From the NCBI RefSeq assembly GCF_964656455.1, contig NC_135719.1, positions 73,272,283 to 73,336,282 of the forward strand: a stretch of 64,000 nt of DNA, given 5' to 3'. Below are positions 55,566 to 64,000 of the stretch, in pieces (positions within the stretch are counted from its first letter, which is position 1; each line of letters opens with the position of its first letter). Source of the stretch: Halichoerus grypus. Lineage: Eukaryota; Chordata; Mammalia; Carnivora; Phocidae. The notes below the pieces were generated by a model, which saw only the letters and a program-made list of their open reading frames with translations, searched no databases and was not told where the DNA came from. A program made the position numbers and the translations under genes.

Positions 55566-57267
55566 AAGGGTGACTCTTTGTTGAGAATTTTATTTTCAAT
55601 AAAAATTCATTACAATTTTTTGTCCTTTTGTTCTTCTCTAGAGCCTTTTATCCTATTTTACTTTTATATAGGATCTCTGAATATCTGAGTTCATATAAGG
55701 TGAGCATTCTTTTCCTCTGTCCTCAGTGATTTTTCTCTGTTCATTCTTAGATAATGTCTTTACTTGATCTCTCTGTGTGTAATAAGAAACCAGGAAGTGC
55801 TGACACAAAAAATGTTATGTCCCAATGTTTCTTACATGTATTTGAAGAGAAGAGTCCCTGGCAATTTTGGAATTTACAAGTGTCCAGTTCTAGAGAAAGA
55901 GTTCAAAAAGAAGAAAATGAAAGGGTTTCAAAACGTCTATTTTCTATCACTGTAAAAATAAAGACATATTGCTTTGCCCATGGCCCATTAGATCACTGAA
56001 ATTTGGAATGCATGACTGTGGTTTTCAATTGATCTTTAATTTGAAAGCATCTGAGAAGTGGTCTAGGAATTGCTGGGCCCTAAATATAATTTTCCAAATA
56101 TCATCTAAATTTTTGGCATTGAAGTTACACTAACTTTAAGAGCTTAAAAAATTGACTGATTCAATACAAAGGATAGCTCAAACTTTTTCAAGCTTAAATT
56201 CTTTGTAGGGGGTAATACTCTCTCAGGGATAATGCATTTCCAGGCAACTTTCTTAAGTTAAGAAAAGGCCTCTGGGACTAAGAAGGCTTTTATTTGTGGC
56301 CTAAGCTTTTGTAGGTTCTATTGTGTGGATGTACCTGGGTATAATTCTGATTTATCCAGCATTCACTAGAGGTTGAGGTAAGGGTATGTTATGCCATTTA
56401 TTCACAGTTCCATGCCCAAACAACATTTACAGAGTATCACTAGAACGAGAACTTCCAGTGACTCCTGAATTAAGTCCAAACTCCTTTGCCTCTATGTTTC
56501 TCTATAATTTAGTCTCTTTCTGTACAAACTGCTCTCATTAGATACACTCTCTGGTTCAGTTGAACAGCTCATTCTGAGCTTAGAGGCTTTGTTCATCTTT
56601 TTCCTAACTTGGGGTTCTCTTCCTTCCTTCTTCTCTCTTATCTTGACTTACCCATTCTTTAAGAACCAGTTCTTCCACTAAGCATTCTTTTATTACTAAA
56701 GGCAAAAAGCTTCTAGTGGCTACCCTTGGGCCTGAATTATGCTTTATTTACCTTACCTAATAAATCATAAATCTCATGCAGGAGGTCTAAGAGAGAAATA
56801 CATGATTTCAGTAAAATGGTATATTCTAAGTAGAATAATAAACGATTGGATTGAGCTAACCCTGACTTGAAGGGACATTCATAAGAAAGAGGAGAACTGC
56901 ATCTGAGATGGTTTTGCAATGCATAGTTTACACATTTCATCTGGTTATCAGTCTGGCATTCATGGTATGCAAGAAAGAGATGGTTCTTTCACCTCAAGTG
57001 CTCTAGAAAGGTTCATCTAAAACTGGGATATAAACAGGGGTTCATGGTTAAAACAGATCATAGGACCAGTACATTTCACACAGGAATAGGATAATCCAGA
57101 GATTCTGAATTCTCTCCACTGCAACTATCAGAAATTCCTCACCATCTCCACTTGACCACCAGGGCTTATCTTTCAGTCATTTGTAAAGAAACCCGATCTT
57201 CCTTTGGTGTCTAACTTCTTTTGGAAAGTAGGCGACAGATTTCTCTGCAAAGGGTCTGAGGGAACCT
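55566..57267. other. Unique noncoding DNA
   Basis: No gene or repeat recognised. Frames 55754-55999 and 56737-56940 (-) are unsupported. Confidence 0.5.
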
Positions 57268-57283
57268 AGTGACACTTTTTTTT

Positions 57284-57470
57284 TTTTAAGATTTTATTTA
57301 TTTGACAGCGAGAGACAGCAAGAGAGGGAACACAAGCAGGGGGAGTGGGAGAGGGAGAAGCAGGCTTCCTGCCAAGCAGGGAGCCTGATGTGGGGCTCGA
57401 TCCCAGGACCCTGGGATCATGACCTAAGCCAAAGGCAGACACTTAACGACTGAGCCACCTAGGTGCCCCA
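57284..57470 (-). mobile_element. Can-SINE, minus strand
   Basis: AAGATTTTATTTATTTGACA, GAGAGGGAACACAAGCAGGG, GCAGGGAGCCTGATGTGGGG and GAGCCACCTAGGTGCCCC mark this copy. The TSD AGTGACACTTTTTTT lies at 57268-57282 and 57473-57487. Same subtype as the copies at 803 and 16359. Confidence 0.96.
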
Positions 57471-57487
57471 CCAGTGACACTTTTTTT

Positions 57488-58818
57488 GGTTTGTTTGTTT
57501 TCTAGGACTCTATTATATACATGGGCTAAAATGGCCCCTGTTTATTGGCCTCTGTATTGTTTATTTATTTTTAGCAGGCTGGGAGAGTTAGTTCAAAGCC
57601 TACCGATGCCAAACTAAAAATATTACATATGTAGTTGCCTTAAATATCACCCAAATGAGCATATTTTAAGCCTTTGAGAGCATATATACCCCACAAAGTT
57701 ACATCTAATATCTGCCACCTATAAATAAGACAAACCCTCTGCTGTAGAAGGCCCCAAACTGCTACTGCCCTTTAGAGCTCTCTGGCCCAGAGACTGCAGA
57801 GTGATATGGCCTAGGCATCCAAGCCCTATCTCTGATTTCCCTGTCCCCCAAGAGTTCCATTGCCCTCCTCATCTTCTGGGTGTTGGCCCTATGCTGCTGT
57901 CTCTGAAAAGTCTTCTACTCCTCTTGAAAGGAAGAGGGCTTCTCTCATGCAACTCTGTCTGAGCACTGCCCAATAAAGCTAATTGTGCAATACTGTTATC
58001 TTATAGTCCCATCTTTTTCTTGGTCAGCCCTGAAATCCTTGAACTTATCACAGATACCTCTATATTTTCCCCAGGAATAAGCAAAAGTGCTATTACAAGT
58101 ATTTTCCAACTTACTGGTCCTGAGCTCCACCAGTCAGAATGGATACCAAATATAAGTCACTGACAGAGTGGTATTTGTATAGCACTTCACTTTGGTAGAG
58201 TGCCACCGGATATCCAAATGGATTAGGTTTATTCACTTATTTATTCATTCATTTAGGAATGTATTGAGTGCTTACAATGTGCTTGGCATTGTCCTGAAAC
58301 TCCACCAACTCTTGCTAACTCTAGGTGTTAGAACACTGTTGAGTATATCAGATGAGATCTGACTGGGCTGGCATAGCTGTGAAATTATCCTGATGGGGGA
58401 TCCCATAGGGAGTGTGGCCTTCAGGACTGGGCCTTCTGGGAAAGGTGCTGAGATAGTGTTCTAGATCCCTAGAATATACAAGAGCTGTTGGCCAAATTGT
58501 AGAGGGTGCAGCCCCCCTAAACTTCGAGGAAGCCCATGGATACTTGGACCATGGCTTGACCAGAAAATCTTTAGGTGGTATATTTAGGCTTCTAGAATCA
58601 CCTTGATAGCCAAAATAAGCATGTTGCAGTAAGGCCCTTGTCTGGGAGCTCTCTGAGATAAAACAGTTGCTACTCTAACTATGGAAACATAAGTGTACCA
58701 TAACTTGTTTTCAGATGCTGGAGAACTTGGACTAGTTTAAAGGTGCATGACATCTTCAGCTTAAACACTTCTGCCATTTCTAGAATTCAGCTGAACCCAG
58801 GGTCTTCCTATAGGTGGT
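57488..58818. other. Noncoding DNA, origin unclear
   Basis: No gene seen. TGCCCAATAAAGCTAATTGT at about 57967-57986 has the look of an LTR polyadenylation region, and the surrounding GC-balanced text could be an old endogenous-retrovirus LTR. I found no matching partner or ends. A short piece at 58225-58310 (CATTTAGGAATGTATTGAGT, CTTACAATGTGCTTGGCATT) belongs to the 15335-type repeat. Confidence 0.4.
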
Positions 58819-59197
58819 GTTATGGAGTGAATTGTGTCTCCCCCAAAATTCACATGTTAATGCCCTAATCCCCAATGTGACTGTATTTGGAGATAGGGCC
58901 CATAAAGAGGTAATTAAGGTTAAATGAAGTCATAAGGTTGGGGCCTTAATGTAATAGAACTAGTGTCTTAATAAGAAGAGGAAATGACATCAGGAATGCA
59001 TACACAGAAGAAAGGCCAGGTGAGGACACAGCAAGAAGGCAGCCATCTGCAAGCCATGGAGAGAGACTTCAAGAGAAACCAAACCTACCCCTGATCTTGG
59101 ATTTCTAGCCCCCAGAACTGTGAGAAAATAAGTTTCTGTTACTTAAGCCATCCAGTCTGTGGTGTTTTGTTATGGCAGTCTTAGCAGCCTAATACAG
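58819..59197 (+). mobile_element. Solo LTR of the MaLR (ERVL) group, second type
   Basis: TGTTATGGAGTGAATTGTGT, GTGACTGTATTTGGAGATAG, GGTTAAATGAAGTCATAAGG, AGGCAGCCATCTGCAAGCCA, CCCCAGAACTGTGAGAAAAT and the end GTTTTGTTATGGCAGTCTTA...TAATACA give a nearly complete LTR. It is close in overall plan to the LTR at 13053 but from a different subfamily. No internal retroviral genes are present. Confidence 0.9.
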
Positions 59198-60425
59198 GTG
59201 AGTTGTCAGCAGAAGGTTAGATTTGCAACATATGTGATAAATAGATACAACAAACCTCTGGAACATGAAGCCAAGGGAGATATGTATTAGCTTAGGGACC
59301 TGTCATTTCAAAAACATGGGTCGTATGCTAGGTTTTCTGGATATGAAGGACAGACATCATCTTATAGAACTACAAGAATAGAGGCTCTAATGGATGTGGT
59401 CTTGGCTTCAAAGAAGCTATAAGGATCCCAGCAACAAGGATATTTGGTATTTATCTAGTTTTCCACCACCAGTGGGAATGAACCTGACTGGGGTCTGTGT
59501 CTTTCCCTCCCGCTTTCAAAAGCCTTATTCTTTTTTTTTTTTTGCTAGTCTATATATATTTGTCTCTTCTCTATTAAACTTCAGCTGACAAGTGACCCAT
59601 GAATGGGCCTGATTCTTTCCCAACTTCTCCCATTACCTACCTGTTTGTTCTTTAAGTCAAGCTTTAGAGTTCTGGAGAGTTCTGGCTAAGCTTTGAGCCA
59701 TGGGAACCTGGACCAAAGAATCCCCTGGCCTCTTTACCTCTCACCAGAAGTGAATAGACTAGAGCCACAGGACCCAATACCTGGTTATCTAACCGCTAGA
59801 AGTGGGTTGTGAATGGGAAGATAATGTGATGCTCAGCCTATGTCTATTGACATTTTTGTTGGCATTATCCACATCTCCTAAGGGATCAGGACAATAGGCC
59901 TGGGATATAACTTTGGGTCACTGAAAAATGAAATGATTTGATGTTACATGAGGATAATGTCTTGCTATTGTCTTAGGCCCATCTCTATGAAAGATTTTTG
60001 GAGGCCAGGTCCTATGAATGAATATATGGGTATAAAACCCAAGTCCAGGAACTACATTCCTTTCCTCACCTCTTCTGCAAGAGGCTGTAAAGGTTGTTGT
60101 TCATTAGATGCTGAAGCATTGTAAGCTGGGTAAGCTAAAGGGGTAAATATAACAAATTGGTTCAAGTATTGCTTGGCCCTCTACTCATTACCCTCCCATG
60201 AGAGTGCATGTTGTACCCTTGGAGATACAGGCTCATTAAAGCCTGACCCCTTAGAGCTGTTGTAGCAGGTTGAATATAGTTACCCCTCTAGCACTTTAGT
60301 ACATTTAGGCTACATTCAGAAGGTCACAAATGCTTCTTGTGCTGACTCAGTTGGCAACTGAGCTGGTCATAAAATTGTCCAAATAAATTAGAAATTGAGA
60401 TAGCACATCCAGATTTTATAAAAAT
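59198..60425. other. Unique noncoding DNA, origin unclear
   Basis: A T13 run is at 59529-59542. The rest is GC-balanced with no coding frame above 64 codons. The block flanking the LTR could include retroviral internal remnants, but none was recognised. Confidence 0.4.
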
Positions 60426-60436
60426 GTTTTAGGTGT

Positions 60437-60628
60437 GGGGCACCTGGGTGGCTCAGTTGGTTAAGTGGCTGCCTTCAGCTCAGGTCATGATCCCAGAGTC
60501 CAGGATCGAGCCCTGTATCAGGCTTCCCTGCTCAGCAAGGAGTCTACTTCTCCTTCTGCCCCTCCCCCGCTCATGCTCCCTCTCTCTCTTTCTCTCTCAA
60601 ATAAATAGATAAAATCATAAAAAAAAAA
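60437..60628 (+). mobile_element. Can-SINE, plus strand
   Basis: GGGGCACCTGGGTGGCTCAG, TTGGTTAAGTGGCTGCCTTC, CTGCTCAGCAAGGAGTCTAC, a CT-rich stretch and an AAATAAATAGATAAAATC tail. Flanks GTTTTAGGTGT (60426-60436) and GTTTCAGATAT (60629-60639) match at 8 of 11 bases, a worn TSD. Confidence 0.95.
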
Positions 60629-60639
60629 GTTTCAGATAT

Positions 60640-63129
60640 AGTTGTTGGGAGGGTGTTCAGATGTGGCATTGTGCCTTGTTGGTAAGAGTGAGTTGTGTGT
60701 ATATATGTATATCAGTCAGTCACACCAAAATGTGCCCAGGTGTCCTGAAAGAGGTCTATTTTCACCCAGAGGAAGTCATCTCAACTGGGGTATCCAGCAT
60801 ACTCACATGCTTCCACACTGCTCTTTGTGCCCCAGGGATGAGAGGCTAATGAAATACAATCTGGTTCCCAACCACAGGGTTGAGTCGTAACTGGAATGGA
60901 TGATGCAAGTGTAGAAGCTCAAACAGATGGGGGTGAGTGAGGTGATTTACTGAGTTATCTATCCAAGGGAATCCTCACCAGAGAGAATAGAATCAGAATC
61001 TAAAAATGGAGATACAAAGTAGCAGTAGGTAATGTAAACAAGGTGGAAGATCTGGGCAGTACAGAGCCTGGAGAATGAGCAACAGTTGGTAATGAGACCA
61101 GCATCCAATAAGAGGGAGGTGAATATGTGGGAGTTAAATTATTTGCTGGTACACTTTACATCTCACCAACAGTATTGCTGGGCTGGGGGCAGATAATTAA
61201 AAGGATGTAGCTGAGAGACACAGTAGTCATTTCACTGTCTCTGAAATCCTGTTAAACTCACAGTCAGCTACATAATTGAGCACTTATTTCATATGTTAGC
61301 TCTTTAAGCATTAGTTTTATACCTCACAGCATATGCTGCAATCCACTAGGAACATTAGTGAGTTACACAAGGAATGCTTCTTGATTGATTGATGAATAGA
61401 GTCCCTTATTTAGAGAGATTTTATGTAATCGAGCCACTGTCTATTCATTTTATATTTGCAAATATTTTTCCAAGTGTGTATTCAACCTGTTTCCCATATA
61501 CATATCCAAGTTCTGTATCTTATGTGTATTTTCTTGCCTGCTTCATCATCCAAATGGATCTACTCTCATCTGCTGCCCATAGTAGGACAGTAGGTGATAT
61601 TTTGGGCATGGAATTGTGCATTGGTACATCTTCTGGGTTTGGGAGATGGAGAGTGAAATCCGAGGGTGGCTGCTGGAGGGGATTTATTTAATCTAGGGTT
61701 GTTGCCTCCGCACAACAGGGCATTGGGAAATAATACAAAAGGGGGCGTGGCAGGCAGATGATGGATTTCTTCATTATGCTGTATCTTTGAAAGACTGAAT
61801 CAGACGATTCACTTTAGCCATTAGTGACATGCAGCCAGTACTCAAACCATTTATCAGTTGACAAAAAAGAGATTCCAGTGATTCAAGTCCTGAATAATGA
61901 TGGGAGAACCTGAGGGGAGGTGGGGAAAGTTCATCCATAATTATGAAAGGGTGTGTTTTCCATCCTTTCCCTCCTTCTGCAGTGAGTGAACACCAACATT
62001 CTTAGTGTCAGGGCCTCCCTCATTCCGTTCTTTGAAAGGTCCTAAGATGCTCTCCATATTTTGGAATTAACAGTCATCTTAGGTAAAGCCTGATTTTATA
62101 GACACAGGCTTTAGGGAAAAAAACAAAAACAAAAACAACAACTTCCTGATTACAGTTAATCTTAATGATTTCTGGCAACTTGTTTTTTTAAAGACTAATT
62201 ACCAGACCTGAGCTGACTATTCCCAAAACTTTGATGGCTAACTGAGGAGGTGAAGTGACTATTCCCATACTCCAGGAACTGGCTTCTGATAGTTTTAAGA
62301 GCAGGACAGGAGTTAATCATTGGGGGAGATGTTTTCTTGATTCTGCAAGGGGCTTCTTTGCAGGACTCTCTTGTCTTAGCTGTGAACCTCTAAGTCATGA
62401 ACTTGTCATTGACTGTTTTTGACATTGGTTAAAAAAATCTGAAGGCCAATACTTAAGACTGGGATGTTGACATCTCAAACAATTTAAGAGAGTCTCATGG
62501 AACTTGGCAAAGATTTTTTTTTAGTGAAGGAACTTGGGATTTCTTCTGGTGGACATGGGTGTGAGGTATCTGGGACTCAGAGGAAGGAAAATATGGAAAA
62601 GGACTCTGTTCTGTGTTAGGGAGCAGGCTCCTAAAACACAGTGGCAATGGAGAGGCCAGGGAGAAAGATGATCAGTAGGGTATGTCTGTGATATAAGTGT
62701 AGATGAGCTCAAGAGGGAATTATATAATTTGAGGAAAAAATTCTTAAGACAATGGACAGGCCTCTAGTCTAGTGTTTTGTTACATAATCCTCTTTGCTTA
62801 TCAGAAGGTAACTATTACCTTTCTCTGTGCATTTCTTATGTGTCATTTCTAATCTTCCCAAGGCAGAGGGATGCCCAGGCCTTATGGTGCAAAGGTCATC
62901 AAATCAACACACTCAGAGGGAAATTTTTTAGTATTTTAAAATCACCATCATTATACCTTCTATCCATCAGGAAGAACCCACCATCTCATTTCTCATTCTT
63001 AACTCTACCTTCCCTGAAAGCATAATGTAAAAATTAACACTTTTTTAAAAGCTTTTCTTGACTTACACATTATGGTGATTCTTTCAGTTCAGTTTCTATG
63101 TCAATGATAATAGCCTCAACCCTTTCTAT
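60640..63129. other. Unique noncoding DNA
   Basis: No gene or Can-SINE seen. A (CAAAAA)-type patch lies at 62116-62140. The frames 60642-60890, 61389-61691 and 62521-62712 show no family resemblance. Confidence 0.5.
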
Positions 63130-63340
63130 ACAACCATGTCTACAGCAATTAGGCATCAGGCAATGTTCTAAGAGCTTTGCATACATTGACTGATTTAATC
63201 TTTAAGCAATTGTGTGAAGTAAGTAATATGGTTTTCACATTTTATGGATGAGGAGTCTGAGGTCAAGGTTCACAGCTAAGAAGTGCCAAAGATTTAAACC
63301 CAAGCAATTTAGCTCCGAGGTCTATTCTTTATGTCTTTAT
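63130..63340 (-). repeat. MIR SINE (antisense)
   Basis: GGCATCAGGCAATGTTCTAA, GAGCTTTGCATACATTGACT, GATTTAATCTTTAAGCAATT, TTTATGGATGAGGAGTCTGA and GGTTCACAGCTAAGAAGTGC follow reverse MIR over most of its length. Confidence 0.85.
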
Positions 63341-63429
63341 GTCTGGGTTCAACCTGTGATCCTTTTATTATGCTTGCATTTTGTTTTCTACTGATTTAAA
63401 TATTTTCTTATATTCAAAATTTTCATAAA

Positions 63430-63550
63430 TGGACTGGATATTGCCATTATAATCTTCTTGAGATCAGGAACCTGTCTAAAGCTCATGTAAGTTTTCATAA
63501 TCAGTATAATTTCTAGCATAAAGTGGCAGTTCAGTGTGTATTTTGTCTAA
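63430..63550 (+). repeat. L2 3' end fragment
   Basis: TTATAATCTTCTTGAGATCA, GGAACCTGTCTAAAGCTCAT and TTTCTAGCATAAAGTGGCAG resemble L2 3' text (GTAAGCTCCATGAGGGCAGG, CTAGCACAGTGCCTGGCA). Confidence 0.55.
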
Positions 63551-63689
63551 CTAGATTATACTTGGTATTTGATTTCACTCAAGAACTTTTACTAAAATTT
63601 TAGTATTGCCTTATTCTCTGTGATATTGAAATACCTTTAATCTTACATATAAAGTGAATAAGGAACATGTTACAAAATAGGAATATCTA

Positions 63690-64000
63690 TTAATTCACTT
63701 AACAATTATTTCCTGAGTACAATGTTTTAGGACCTGAGCAAAGCATTTATATTACTGAGCTCTCATGAATTCAGTATATATAAGGAGGTCCTCCTAATTA
63801 TTTGCCACAAAGGAAAAAAAAATGGATGTGATCAGAGAGTGGAATAAGGGAATTGGTATGGTTTGAGAGAGTCAGGAAAAGTTTCCTGGAAGAGGTGATG
63901 CTTGAGTTGAGATCTGAAGGATGAACAGAAGTTAGAATGTTCCATGGAGTTCAGGGTAAGCCTGACTACCTCTCTGCACTATTGTTACACTCATCAAATG
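63690..64000 (+). repeat. Copy of the 15335-type dispersed repeat, continuing off the right edge
   Basis: TCACTTAACAATTATTTCCT, GAGTACAATGTTTTAGGACC, GAGCTCTCATGAATTCAGTA, AAGTTTCCTGGAAGAGGTGA, TGCTTGAGTTGAGATCTGAA and GGATGAACAGAAGTTAGAAT keep the family's segment order clearly. The copy is cut by the window end. Confidence 0.65.

Overview
This window is a stretch of mammalian nuclear DNA, most probably from an arctoid carnivoran (bear, seal or mustelid group). The clearest evidence is about ten tRNA-derived Can-SINEs, whose head reads like GCGCCTGGGTGGCTCAG and whose end carries a CT-rich stretch and an AAATAAATAAA tail. Carnivoran-type L1 3' ends and ancient placental repeats (MIR, L2, MER5-like, MaLR LTRs) support this. 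The tRNA-like body of these SINEs fits the arctoid type better than the dog or cat types as I remember them. Nothing suggests bacterial, plasmid or viral genomic DNA, and there are no operons, CRISPR arrays or tRNA genes.

I find no intact protein-coding gene. The only recognisable host gene sequence is a processed, disabled copy of tropomyosin 3 (TPM3) on the minus strand at 3002-3726. The other long open frames are pieces of L1 ORF2, antisense shadows, or frames across microsatellites. The window is therefore intergenic or deep intronic.

Layout. 1-1.25 kb: an L1 with an inverted 5' part, interrupted by a SINE. 1.3-1.6 kb: an older antisense L1. 1.6-4.3 kb: the TPM3 retrocopy, its probable 3' UTR, a SINE and an old repeat. 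4.5-5.6 kb: stacked minus-strand SINEs and L1 3' ends. 5.6-13 kb: mostly unique sequence with an 11-bp minisatellite, AT-rich DNA and a possible conserved element near 10.1-10.6 kb. 13-17 kb: a MaLR LTR splitting an L2, two SINEs, a (CA)25 microsatellite and an 0.8-kb ancient repeat. 17-27 kb: mainly unique AT-rich DNA with scattered MIR and L2 remnants. 27-41 kb: a block with no SINE or young L1, carrying CpG-bearing, homeobox-site-rich stretches that look like candidate conserved noncoding elements. 41-49 kb: TG-rich DNA, MIR, MER5-like and an older SINE. 49.2-51.1 kb: an L1 with 5' inversion, one SINE inside it and a second SINE at its duplicated target site. 51.85-52.2 kb: a short 5'-truncated retrocopy of an unidentified transcript. 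52-64 kb: mostly unique DNA with two SINEs, a second MaLR LTR, and MIR, L2 and other old repeat copies near the right end.

The window holds no pathway. Its main content is a layered record of retrotransposition: target-site duplications (TSDs), 5' inversions, nested insertions and a tail-only insertion. Family names were assigned by eye from remembered consensus sequences, without a database search.
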